NCBI GenBank assembly: GCA_017527415.1
Contig: JAFXQA010000001.1
Span: forward strand, 1-64,000
Direction of reading: 5' to 3'
Source: Bacteroidales bacterium
GTDB lineage: Bacteria > Bacteroidota > Bacteroidia > Bacteroidales > UBA932
Length of the DNA: 64,000 nucleotides
In this document: one piece after another, positions 52,285 through 59,779 of the stretch
Position numbering within the stretch: the stretch's first letter is position 1
Layout: each line of letters begins with the position of its first letter
Program-made: the position numbers and the translations under genes
The notes under the pieces: model-generated
What the model was told of the DNA's origin: nothing
Database searches by the model: none
What the model saw: only the letters and a program-made list of their open reading frames with translations

Positions 52285-52962
52285 CTAGTCCATAAACTTC
52301 TTGCCGGCGTTCCAGGCACCGCCTACGACATCGCCGATGGCGCGATAGCACATTCCGGCAGCGTCGAACACGATGGGCTGCAGTTTGGCAAGATCCACTT
52401 TTCCATCCGTCAGGATGCTTTCATCCGCGCTCATGTTTACCACCTCTCCAACCAGGATGCCGTCAGCCCAGCTGACAACCTTGCACTCGAGGGTGAGGGG
52501 ATACTCATTGATGATGGGCGCGTCCACGTTGGGGCTGGGGGTGACGGTGAATCCCGCTTTCGCAACTTTGTCCGGCACGTTGTTGCCGCTCACTATGCCG
52601 AAATAGTCGGATTCGGCCACCGTGCGGACATCTGCGAACGACACGGTGAAAGCGCCGGTAAGTTCCAGATTCTCAGTGGTTTTGTGCTTGGACATCGATA
52701 CCACGATCTGGTTGTGGTCGTACTGACCGGCCCAGGCCGCCATCATCACATCCGGGGTGTGGTCTTTGTCCCAGGTTGCAATCATCACGCAAGGCTGGGG
52801 AGTTGTCATAAGAGCGTGGCTCGCGCCGAAATTCTTGCGCCCGGCCACTTCCTGAAGTGCTTCTTTGCTGTTCATATCGCTGGTGTTCTGATTATTTGTG
52901 GTTTTGCAAGCGGCCAGCAGCGCAATCGCCACCATGGCCGTAAGGATAGTTAGGTGTTTCAT
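52285..52962 (-). CDS. Flavin reductase-like lipoprotein (FMN-binding split barrel)
   Basis: 225 residues from ATG 52962. Signal with lipobox ALLAACKTTN, then a flavin reductase/FMN-binding domain (HALMTTPQPCVMIATWDKDH, TPDVMMAAWAGQ, FTVSFADV). A lipoprotein signal on a flavin reductase is unusual; an internal ATG (MNSKEALQEV) would give a cytoplasmic form. The -7 box TATCTTTG (minus, 52968-52975) lies 5 bases before the ATG. Confidence 0.8.
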   Translation of the reverse strand: MKHLTILTAMVAIALLAACKTTNNQNTSDMNSKEALQEVAGRKNFGASHALMTTPQPCVMIATWDKDHTPDVMMAAWAGQYDHNQIVVSMSKHKTTENLELTGAFTVSFADVRTVAESDYFGIVSGNNVPDKVAKAGFTVTPSPNVDAPIINEYPLTLECKVVSWADGILVGEVVNMSADESILTDGKVDLAKLQPIVFDAAGMCYRAIGDVVGGAWNAGKKFMD

Positions 52963-53019
52963 ATCTGCAAAGATACGAATAAAAGGAAAATACCGCCCTA
53001 TCAGGTGAATATTAACAGC

Positions 53020-53200
53020 ACCCGTCAAGGTTTCGCGGTAAAAGCTCTACGGGTCAGCCATTTTTCGGCCTACCCGTCGAGGAAAACCCGCAAAACCTCT
53101 ACAAGTCAGCCATTTTTTGCCTTACCCGTCGAGGAAAACCTGCAAAATCTCTACGGGTCGGCCATACGTTTGGAATAACGGTCGAATGCCGCTATCTTTA
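53020..53200. repeat. 52-bp dyad array, copy 2
   Basis: Three dyads with left arms at 53020, 53072 and 53124 (period 52, 52): ACCCGTC(A/G)AG pairs with CTCTACGGGT or CTCTACAAGT, loops 15 bases. It ends in a tail (GGCCATACGTTTGGAATA...GAATGCCG) shared with the array at 54192. Lies between the divergent flavin-reductase and barrel genes. Confidence 0.85.
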
Positions 53201-53260
53201 TGCTGGCAAATCGGCATTTAACCGTGCAAGATTGCCCGGCTTTTGGATTAATAAGGTACT

Positions 53261-53854
53261 ATGAAGAGATTGCTGATACTTGCGGCCGCACTATTATTTT
53301 CAACTATGGTTCCCCTGAAGGCTCAGACCATGGCGGATGACGCCAAAGTGTGGGCCGCCGACTGGAAACACGCTTTTTCGGCCGAAGGCAGACAGGCGTG
53401 GAAGCCGGAGTTCACCGCACGCGTGTATGCAGGTTTCGTTACGGAAGGCCCGGCTGTAACGGGCGGCGTAAGGATAGACGACAAGCGTACTTTGGGCCTG
53501 ATGGTTTGGGAGGGAGATACTCGGATTGACGCAGCTCCTGCCAGCGTCCACAGCATATCCACCGGCATGTATATGCGCAGGTACTTCCATCTTGGAAAGA
53601 AGGATATCGTGGCCCTGTACAGCGACTTTGCCATCGGCACAGGGTATATTTACAGGATAGATGGGGGATACATGACCAACGTAGAGACAGGGGAAACCGT
53701 CAGGACTTATGACCAGAATAGCGAAGGCGATATCCTCTTCGCCGCCACCTGGCAACCCGGCATTCGTTTCCGCTTCTGGAAGAATCTGCACCTCTTTCTC
53801 GGCCTGACAATCTCAACAAACACTATCGGAATCCACCTCGGAGTCGGATTATAG
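53261..53854 (+). CDS. Outer-membrane barrel protein, hypothetical
   Basis: 197 residues, signal peptide to KAQTMADD. Antiparallel amphipathic strands, ending GIHLGVGL, typical of small PorT-like or OmpW-like barrels. A TATCTTTA box lies in the tail of the 52-bp array, about 60 bases upstream, so the array may influence its expression. No specific function is evident. Confidence 0.7.
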   Translation: MKRLLILAAALLFSTMVPLKAQTMADDAKVWAADWKHAFSAEGRQAWKPEFTARVYAGFVTEGPAVTGGVRIDDKRTLGLMVWEGDTRIDAAPASVHSISTGMYMRRYFHLGKKDIVALYSDFAIGTGYIYRIDGGYMTNVETGETVRTYDQNSEGDILFAATWQPGIRFRFWKNLHLFLGLTISTNTIGIHLGVGL

Positions 53855-53947
53855 AGAGCGCGGCCAATCCAGACACGCCAGGCCCACGTTTCGTTTCTGG
53901 AAGCGGGAAATTGATTATCTTCGCGGTAAATATAGGTTCTGAAAGCA

Positions 53948-54148
53948 ATGAAACTGAAGAAACGAAAAATCAAAAACGCGGCGATATTTGGCCTCTGCTG
54001 GTTTGCCCTCCTGGTCTTGCTGGTTGATGGAATCCTGAAATTCCAAACGCTGGTCGACTATTTAGGGTCATATGCCCTTGTGGAGATATCGCTGATTCTA
54101 TTGGTCATTCTTCCTACAGTGGCAGTATACTTCCTTACAAAAGAGTGA
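53948..54148 (+). CDS. Small two-helix membrane protein
   Basis: 66 residues: Lys/Arg-rich N-terminus (MKLKKRKIKN) then two hydrophobic helices (AAIFGLCWFALLVLLVDGIL and LVEISLILLVILPTVAVYFL). A TATCTTCG box (53917 region) lies about 25 bases upstream. It sits between two copies of the 52-bp array. Could be a toxin-like or accessory membrane peptide; function unknown. Confidence 0.6.
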   Translation: MKLKKRKIKNAAIFGLCWFALLVLLVDGILKFQTLVDYLGSYALVEISLILLVILPTVAVYFLTKE

Positions 54149-54162
54149 CAGACAGTAAAATA

Positions 54163-54182
54163 ACCGCCTCGCAGGGCGGATT
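54163..54182 (+). terminator. Terminator after the small membrane gene
   Basis: CCGCC (54164-54168) pairs with GGCGG (54175-54179) around TCGCAG, followed by ATTAT. Part of a GCCTCGCAGGGC hairpin family also used after tRNA-Met. The T-run is weak. Confidence 0.5.
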
Positions 54183-54191
54183 ATAAACATC

Positions 54192-54375
54192 ACCCGTCAA
54201 GGTTTCGCGCCAAAACCTCTACAGGTCGGCCATTTTTCGGCTTACCTGTTAAGGAAACCGGGCAAAACCTCTACAGGTCGGGCATTTTTGGGCTTACTCG
54301 TCGAGTTTTTCCGGCCAAACCTCTACGGGTCAGCCATATTTTGGGAATAGTTACCGAATGCCGTTACCATTATTC
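54192..54375. repeat. 52-bp dyad array, copy 3
   Basis: Dyads with left arms at 54192, 54244 and 54296 (period 52, 52): ACCCGTCAAG, ACCTGTTAAG and ACTCGTCGAG pair with CTCTACAGGT or CTCTACGGGT, 15-base loops. Start (CACCCGTCAAGGTTTCGCG) and tail (TTTGGGAATA...GAATGCCG) match copy 2, giving ~180-base direct repeats 1,172 bases apart that flank two small genes. Confidence 0.85.
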
Positions 54376-54445
54376 GAAAAGCAGAATATAACCTTGATAA
54401 TCCCCACCCCATAAAATAAAAAAACCATCACAAGGGGTTGTGACG

Positions 54446-54720
54446 GGTATATAGAGAAGGTCGTTTTTGCGGGCAGGTGACCCACTCCCGCTACTGAACA
54501 TACGATATAAGCAAGCCGGTGAGTACGAAACCTCTTGCACCTGAAACAACCTCACTATATACCCGGCGCTTTTCAGCGGCGGATTTTTATTGTCTATCAA
54601 GCTGTTACAGGGCTCCTGTCAGTTCCGGACGTGTCTATGATAGAACACGATCACCCAAGCCGGATGACAAGGCCTCTCTATCCAAAAACGGTCCAAATCT
54701 GTGACCATATATGCGACCAG
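54446..54720. other. Inverted, diverged copy of the tRNA-Met/integrase end
   Basis: CCCACTCCCGCTAC (54481-54494) equals the 3' tail of tRNA-Met, and GACCATATATGCGACCAG (54703-54720) equals a sequence beside the truncated integrase (minus strand 56912-56929). Both appear here in opposite orientation and in the same order, with CACTATATACCCGG between them echoing the other side. The rest of 54376-54873 holds no convincing gene. Probably the inverted second end of a decayed element. Confidence 0.5.
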
Positions 54721-54873
54721 TCAAAGCAAGAGGATAAAATCATTGGTAAAGAGAACAGAACGGCCTCTTTTCTTCATCTTCCCATTGCTGTATCATTCTT
54801 TATTATTCGACAGGCGTATGATAGGGTAAATAACGGATCTTCAGCACCGTATTCCCGTTGTGCGCTAAATCAA

Positions 54874-55316
54874 TCACACCTCGGCACCTCCCTCTTCAGT
54901 ATTGATCTGAAGGAGCATTCGATCATCTGCTGGGTTAGATTTATCCCGATATCTATAACGGGTGGTAAGACTCGGGAATCCATAGGGGAAAATAACAGGA
55001 TGACAGTATCCGATATCCTTGTTGAAGTGATGTACAGGAACCAGTTGGGAATCATCCAATCTCGCCAATTCCAGTCCTGGCAAAGTGTTCAGCAGGCAAT
55101 ACAGTGAGTCCGATGCACAGAACGAAGCGACGATTCTGCCATTCATCTCATTTTCGCCGAATACTTTGTAGGGGTTATGATAGGATCTTGTCCCATCGGG
55201 ACGAGTGATTTCTCCTGAAAGATCTTCATTATCAAAACAGACCACGGGATTGACAAAATACTTCGAAAAAGGAGTGTCCATACGGCCATGGAAAAGAGGG
55301 CAAGGATTCGTTTCAT
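54874..55316 (-). pseudogene. Fragment of an exported protein with a probable frameshift
   Basis: A plausible signal peptide (MKRILALFSMAVWTL) starts at ATG 55316 but runs into a stop after ~60 codons. The good reading continues in another frame from ~55281 (KYFVNPVVCFDNEDLSGEIT, SFCASDSLYCLLNTLPGLEL, HFNKDIGYCHPVIFPYGF) to 54874. The total is short for the propeller-like exported family it resembles. A + strand frame at 54535-55107 overlaps it but looks non-coding. Likely decayed. Confidence 0.45.
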
Positions 55317-55392
55317 AAGAATGGCTGGAGCTAACGATAATTCGGAGTCTGGAGGGGGCTATATTGAAGTTCTTGGATGTGGATGAGACAGA

Positions 55393-55881
55393 TCAATAGA
55401 TAATATCGTCTCCTTCGCAGATTTGCACCTGGAGATTCATCTCCTGTTGCCATCCCTTTTCTTTTGCATGGGCATTCCAAGTGGCACCGGGAGAGTGGTC
55501 CCAGGTTATATGGACAATGAACCCTGGAGAAATGCCTTCCTTTTCCACATTCGTCGCAGTGTATAGGACTCTGCCTGTGGCAGGATCGGACAAGGTGAAA
55601 CCGTCCTTTGTGAATTGATAGGAAAGATGTTCCTCGTCGGTGTCGATATACTGATTGTCAAGGTATCGACACATTCCTGAACGGACCAGTGCGGGAATCG
55701 TCTCGTCTTCGGGAATCCAGATCCACATCTGAAACTTGTTCTCTCCTTGATTACCGGCGTATAGATATCGGACAAGAGGGAATGTCTCCGTCTGTTCCTT
55801 TTGACACGAACAAGCCAAGAAGAGAAGGGCGGTGACAACGAACAAACGGAAAACTGTTAACGGTTTCATAAAAGGGTTCAT
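55393..55881 (-). CDS. Lipoprotein, hypothetical (element cargo)
   Basis: 162 residues (158 if ATG 55869 is used). Lipobox LFLACSCQKEQTE. The body (QMWIWIPEDETIPALVRSGM, HITWDHSPGATWNAHAKEKG) is not a family I can name. The TATCTTTG box (minus, 55895-55902) supports expression. It lies between the truncated integrase and the fragment at 54874, inside the decayed element. Confidence 0.6.
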   Translation of the reverse strand: MNPFMKPLTVFRLFVVTALLFLACSCQKEQTETFPLVRYLYAGNQGENKFQMWIWIPEDETIPALVRSGMCRYLDNQYIDTDEEHLSYQFTKDGFTLSDPATGRVLYTATNVEKEGISPGFIVHITWDHSPGATWNAHAKEKGWQQEMNLQVQICEGDDIIY

Positions 55882-55952
55882 TTACAATGATATACAAAGA
55901 TACACTTTTTCATATAATCCCGATAACTGCCAAACCTTGCATCGTGGAGAAA

Positions 55953-55984
55953 GAAAAAAGGACCGGAACAATAGATGTCCAGTC
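55953..55984 (-). terminator. Intrinsic terminator of the 56000 fragment
   Basis: On the minus strand GGACTGGA pairs with TCCGGTCC (one wobble) and is followed by TTTTTTC. It lies 16 bases after the stop of the gene fragment at 56000, so it is that gene's original 3' end. Confidence 0.6.
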
Positions 55985-55999
55985 CCTTTTCCAATAGCG

Positions 56000-56122
56000 T
56001 TACTTCACAATCTCATATTCATCGACACCGGGAATCAGTGCAAGTCCGGTTTCTTCGAGCCGCTTCGCCTGCCAGTCCATCCCGCCGGCAGTGTCCATCT
56101 TCACGACCCTGATTTTGGATCC
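56000..56122 (-). pseudogene. C-terminal fragment of an unidentified gene
   Basis: Reading leftward from ~56122 the frame gives SKIRVVKMDTAGGMDWQAKR followed by LEETGLALIPGVDEYEIVK and a stop at 56000-56002. It is preceded by a stop codon and then by the integrase gene, with no start of its own. A proper terminator follows. This looks like the tail of a gene whose body was removed by recombination. I do not recognise the family. Confidence 0.45.
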
Positions 56123-56128
56123 GTTCTA

Positions 56129-56881
56129 TCAATATGACTTCTCAAACGCATCCTTTAATTCATTGATAATGTTGTTTTTGAGGAGTTTGGCATAGTGCTG
56201 AGTGATTCTGGTTGTGCTGTGCCCAAGGAGCTTTGCTACCACCTCCAAGCGTATCCCCCGGTTCAGGCACCTGGTAGCATAGGTGTGCCTGGCGACGTGG
56301 GAGAAGATAGGCTTGTTTATCCCGAACTGAACGATAGTCTTCACCCTCTGGCAGTAACCGTTGGTGGTCACATAGTCCAGATAGCGGTTCATTGAGGCTT
56401 GATAGTCCATAATGACAGCCTTGGTAATGGCGGCAACAGGCTCTGACGGCGGTAGTATCTTGAAGAATTTGTCTCGGGCGATCTCATATTTCCTGTAAGT
56501 TTTCGGCGTTAAATCCTTCCCCACGCGCTTTGCCAGAATACGTAAATAATCAGAGAATAGATCGCCGACAGTATACAGGACATATCCGCCCGTTTTGAAA
56601 TATGCCCTCAGCCCCTCCGCCGTTAATGCTTGCCCATCGCGAATAAAAGCAGTTTCAATCTCATGTAACCGCCCACGCACCGCAGCAAGATAGTCCTTCA
56701 AATCACAGCCCTTCTTACTTGCCAATGCCTTGCTAAAATCTGCCGGGACTTCTTTTCTGGGTAATTGAACATAACAGCGCTTCCCATTGATAACCAGACT
56801 CATTTCAATAGGTGCTGTACCATCCTTGTTTTTCTTGCTCTCGCGACAGTAGAACGAGACATTTGCAGTGTTTCGAGTCAT
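56129..56881 (-). pseudogene. Truncated tyrosine recombinase (integrase), catalytic domain partly deleted
   Basis: 250 residues versus ~400. The arm-binding N-terminus (NVSFYCRESKKNKDGTAPIE) and core-binding region (YTVGDLFSDYLRILAKRVGK) are present. Then VQFGIN is followed at once by KPIFSHVARHTYATRCLNRG and LGHSTTRITQHYAKL. The stretch with the first catalytic Arg (TGLR box) and Lys is missing, an in-frame internal deletion. HxxR, the later His and the Tyr nucleophile remain, so it cannot be active alone. Its 5' side faces tRNA-Met. Confidence 0.8.
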
Positions 56882-57016
56882 AATCTGCGACCACTTTTAA
56901 GTTAAACATACCTGGTCGCATATATGGTCGCACTTTTTCGCTGTTGTATTCTCCGCCGATAGCCTTCCTGCCGTAAACCCAAACCGCCGTAACGCACTGA
57001 TATATAAAACAAAAAA
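56882..57016. repeat. Probable integrase arm-site region
   Basis: GCGACCA occurs twice in direct repeat separated by TATAT (minus strand, within 56914-56933), and TGGTCGCAG lies inverted near the integrase start (56886-56894). The 18-base GACCATATATGCGACCAG is repeated inverted at 54703-54720. Clusters of short repeats between an integrase and a tRNA are typical attP arm sites. Confidence 0.5.
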
Positions 57017-57036
57017 AACCGCCTCGCAGGGCAGTT
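57017..57036 (-). terminator. Terminator of tRNA-Met
   Basis: On the minus strand the stem CTGCC/GGCGG around CTGCGA is followed by eight T residues (57011-57018). It lies ~36 bases after the tRNA 3' end. The same GCCTCGCAGGGC core is found in the terminator at 54163. Confidence 0.65.
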
Positions 57037-57071
57037 CGGGATATATAGTGTATTGACGTATGATCGGTTTG

Positions 57072-57145
57072 TAGCGGGAGTGGGGCATGATCCCACGACC
57101 TCCGGATTATGAATCCGACGCTCTAACCAGCTGAGCTACCCCGCC
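57072..57145 (-). tRNA. tRNA-Met (anticodon CAT), elongator type
   Basis: 74 bases. Acceptor GGCGGGG pairs with TCCCGCT (two G-T wobbles), anticodon loop TTCATAA, discriminator A at 57072; no encoded CCA. The T-loop reads ATCATGC, not the standard TTCGANN. The first base pair is not the C-A mismatch of initiator tRNA. Its 3' tail CCCACTCCCGCTAC is the likely attachment site of the adjacent integrase. Confidence 0.9.
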
Positions 57146-57294
57146 ATTTTGTACTAAGGATTCCGCTCGCTTTGCTCGCGCTATCCTTTCCGCCTGCGGC
57201 GGGCCGTACATTTTTTGCAGTCGCGTCGGCTTTGCCGACTTTGTTTTTTAGCCTGGAGATCTTATGAGAGCATGCTCTCAACGCTCTCCACTCT

Positions 57295-57317
57295 AAAAAC
57301 CGGGCGCTGGGCGCCCG
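57295..57317 (-). terminator. Terminator of tRNA-Gln
   Basis: CGGGCGC/GCGCCCG hairpin (57301-57317) with a 3-base loop, followed on the minus strand by GTTTTT. A 16-base perfect palindrome TGAGAGCATGCTCTCA (57266-57281) and a GTCGGC/GCCGAC hairpin (57227-57241) lie further downstream. Confidence 0.75.
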
Positions 57318-57329
57318 ACTGCAAAAAAG

Positions 57330-57400
57330 TTGAGATGGAAGGATTCGAACCCTCACTGACAGAGCCAGAATCTGTAGTGCTACCATTACACCACATCTCA
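57330..57400 (-). tRNA. tRNA-Gln (anticodon CTG)
   Basis: 71 bases. Acceptor TGAGATG/CATCTCA, anticodon stem ACAGA/TCTGT with loop TTCTGGC, T-arm with GGTTCGAATCC, discriminator A at 57330. The short D-loop fits Gln tRNAs. CCA is not encoded. Transcribed toward tRNA-Met, with a strong terminator between them. Confidence 0.95.
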
Positions 57401-57481
57401 ATAGGTGTCCGCCCGAAAGCGGACTGCAAAGGTACAATACTTTTGCTAAAATGCAAAAATATTATCGAGAATTTTTCTAAC

Positions 57482-58087
57482 CTAGAAATTGAAGGCTATG
57501 CCGACACCGGAATTGGTGCCTCCGAAAATCACCTCTTTGCTGACTCTCTCGCTGGCATTGTTGTAGCCTTCGCAGGTAGCTTTCATCTTCTTGTCTGCCT
57601 TCACGCGGATGGGGATGCCGACGGCCAGCGTGCCTGCACCGAGCGCTGCCGACGCCGCACCACCGGCAGCGAAGTATCCTGCGGGTTTCATGACCTCGTC
57701 CATGTCTGCATGCCCGAGCGAGAATGCCGCGACCAGCACTCCTACGATCACATATCCGAGCGCAACCACCTCTGCTGCCGCTCCGACACCGACCAGGACC
57801 GACCCACCTATGACTAGGCCGTTGCCAAGATGCCTCTTCTCACGAAAGCCCGCCCATGCCTGGTTGTAATCAACCCCGTCGATATTGGAAAGCAGCAGCG
57901 CCTGCTGATCCTTGTCCAGCACGATGCCGTCGAGTTTAATCTTGGTACCCTTGCGGTGCGCGCCGACCATTTCGGCTACTTTGATGGAGTCTTTCCGGGC
58001 CCTGCGCTCATCTCTTTTTGCTCCCGGTTCGGCGAATGCTGTAAGACAGGTCAGGAGCAACATGGACAAAACGAACAATTTCCTCAT
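57482..58087 (-). CDS. Exported protein with Gly/Ala-rich membrane segments, hypothetical
   Basis: 201 residues. Signal peptide (MRKLFVLSMLLLTCLTAFAEP), a basic/acidic stretch, DGIVLDKDQQALLLSNIDGV, then two Gly/Val/Ala-rich hydrophobic segments (LVIGGSVLVGVGAAAEVVAL and a second at ~130-155). I do not recognise the family; similar exported proteins occur in Bacteroidales. The box TATATTTG (minus, 58111-58118) faces the kinase promoter 11 bases away. Confidence 0.6.
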   Translation of the reverse strand: MRKLFVLSMLLLTCLTAFAEPGAKRDERRARKDSIKVAEMVGAHRKGTKIKLDGIVLDKDQQALLLSNIDGVDYNQAWAGFREKRHLGNGLVIGGSVLVGVGAAAEVVALGYVIVGVLVAAFSLGHADMDEVMKPAGYFAAGGAASAALGAGTLAVGIPIRVKADKKMKATCEGYNNASERVSKEVIFGGTNSGVGIAFNF

Positions 58088-58158
58088 GACAATGTGGTTT
58101 TAAACAAAGGCAAATATACGAAAAATAACTATCTTCGCAGAACTAATGACCTTATCAG

Positions 58159-59250
58159 ATGAAAACTCAGCAGGAACTCGCAGCCATCGCAGGCAAATTC
58201 GCCATCAAGGGTAATATAAAGGAAGTGAAGCCCCTTGGCAACGGACTCATCAATGACACATACAAGGTGGAAACCGACGGCACCGAAGCCTATGTGCTTC
58301 AGCGCATCAACAACGCTATCTTCCAGGACGTCGAACTCCTCCAGCACAACATAGAGGCCGTCACCCGGCACATCCGCGCCAAGCTGGAAGCAGCCGGCGA
58401 GACCGATCTGGACCGCAAGGTGCTCCGCTTCGTGCCCCTGAAGGATTCCCCAAAGACCTACTGGACCGACGGCGAGACCTACTGGCGCATCTCCGTGTTC
58501 ATCCCCGACGCCCTCACCTTCGAGGCCGTCACCCCTGAATATTCCTACTTTGCCGGCAAGGCGTTCGGGCGTTTCGAGGCTCAGCTCGCGGACATCCCGG
58601 ACGCCCTCGGCGAGACCATCCCCGACTTCCACAACATGGAGCTCCGCGCACGCCAGCTTCGCGAGGCGGTCGCCGCCGACAATGCCGGGCGGATGGCGGA
58701 TCCCGAGGTGAAAGCCCTGGTGGAGGATATATATAAATATGAAGAGGAGATGACGAAGGCCGAGCGCCTCTACCGCGAAGGGAAACTGCCCAAGCGCATC
58801 TGCCACTGCGACACCAAGGTCAACAACATGATGTTCGACGCGGACGGCAACGTGCTCTGTGTCATCGATCTCGACACCGTCATGCCCAGTTTCGTCTTCT
58901 CGGACTTCGGCGACTTCCTTCGCACGGCAGCCAATTTCGTGGCGGAAGATGATCCCGACACCTCCAAGGTGGGTTTCAACATGGAGATATTCAAGGCCTT
59001 CAGCAAAGGCTACATCGAGTCCGCCAAGGTTTTCCTGACCCCGCTGGAGCGGGAGATGCTGCCGTTCGCGGCCTGCCTCTTCCCCTACATGCAGTGCGTC
59101 CGCTTCTTCGCGGACTACATCAACGGGGACACTTACTACAAGATCAAGTACGCCACTCACAACATGGACCGCACCCGCAATCAGTGGGCGTTGTTCCAGA
59201 GTGCACTCGCGAAGGTGCCGGAGATGAAGGCCTGGATAGAATCCCTATAG
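58159..59250 (+). CDS. N-acetylhexosamine 1-kinase-like phosphotransferase (APH family)
   Basis: 363 residues. The N-lobe GNGLINDTYKV, the catalytic loop ICHCDTKVNNMMFD (with Lys/Asn for the usual Asn pair) and CVIDLDTVMPS (metal Asp) match the NahK branch of aminoglycoside-phosphotransferase-fold kinases. NahK phosphorylates GalNAc/GlcNAc at C1 in host-glycan salvage, often with galE-type epimerases; a galE lies at 25969 but is not adjacent. Substrate is not proven. The stop overlaps the convergent gene as CTATAG. Confidence 0.78.
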   Translation: MKTQQELAAIAGKFAIKGNIKEVKPLGNGLINDTYKVETDGTEAYVLQRINNAIFQDVELLQHNIEAVTRHIRAKLEAAGETDLDRKVLRFVPLKDSPKTYWTDGETYWRISVFIPDALTFEAVTPEYSYFAGKAFGRFEAQLADIPDALGETIPDFHNMELRARQLREAVAADNAGRMADPEVKALVEDIYKYEEEMTKAERLYREGKLPKRICHCDTKVNNMMFDADGNVLCVIDLDTVMPSFVFSDFGDFLRTAANFVAEDDPDTSKVGFNMEIFKAFSKGYIESAKVFLTPLEREMLPFAACLFPYMQCVRFFADYINGDTYYKIKYATHNMDRTRNQWALFQSALAKVPEMKAWIESL

Positions 59251-59778
59251 GGCCGCGTTCTCGTAGAGGATGCAGGCGTAGCAGATAGGACCCTGGTGCT
59301 TGAGCATCAGGGTTATTTTTCCCTCCTTGGAGGTGAAAACCGTGCGGAAGGTGCATTTGCCCTTGATGAGGCTGACGAGTTTGCCGGAGCTCTCCTCAAA
59401 AGGCCCGTCCTGAAACTCCTCCACCTCTTCCACCGGCTTGCCGTACTGCTTGGTGAGCATTGCCTTCAGGCCGGAGTAGTCGTTCTCCAGTTTCACCCAG
59501 GAGAGCCTCGGGGGGATTTCGGCGCGGATGGCGCACACGGTACTGTCTGCGCCGGGGATGATGTTCACCTCCACGTCGGAGTAGCCGGCGAACTTGCCTA
59601 TCACCAGAGGCACGCCGTCGTTGGTTTCTTCGTACTTGAAGCCTTTCTTCGCAAGAGCGGCGACCATTTCATCGCTCGTGCCCTTTATCTCTACTTTATT
59701 GAATGTCAGATGTTTCTGTGCGTTCGCGCCGGGAATCAGGAGCATTGCAGCCAGTGCCGCGAGGAGGATGCGTTTCAT
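59245..59778 (-). CDS. Exported protein, hypothetical
   Basis: 177 residues from ATG 59778, which follows the dacB stop by one base (TGATATG); ATG 59790, overlapping dacB, is possible. Signal peptide MKRILLAALAAMLLIPGANA. A small domain with EMVAALAKKGFKYEET and LKAMLTKQYGKPVEEVEEFQ, and two late Cys (GPICYACILYE). Probably periplasmic; translationally coupled to the PBP4-type gene, perhaps an accessory. Family not recognised. Confidence 0.62.
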   Translation of the reverse strand: MKRILLAALAAMLLIPGANAQKHLTFNKVEIKGTSDEMVAALAKKGFKYEETNDGVPLVIGKFAGYSDVEVNIIPGADSTVCAIRAEIPPRLSWVKLENDYSGLKAMLTKQYGKPVEEVEEFQDGPFEESSGKLVSLIKGKCTFRTVFTSKEGKITLMLKHQGPICYACILYENAAL

Positions 59779-59779
59779 A

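Noticed and set aside
54535..55107. + strand open frame of 190 codons
   Set aside because: It overlaps a better minus-strand reading, has no recognisable domain or promoter, and contains the inverted integrase arm sequence.
54162..57032. 16-base direct repeat AACCGCCTCGCAGGGC (54162-54177 and 57017-57032) as attL/attR
   Set aside because: Both copies form the stem of intrinsic terminators after small genes or tRNA, so the repeat is better explained as a shared terminator type.
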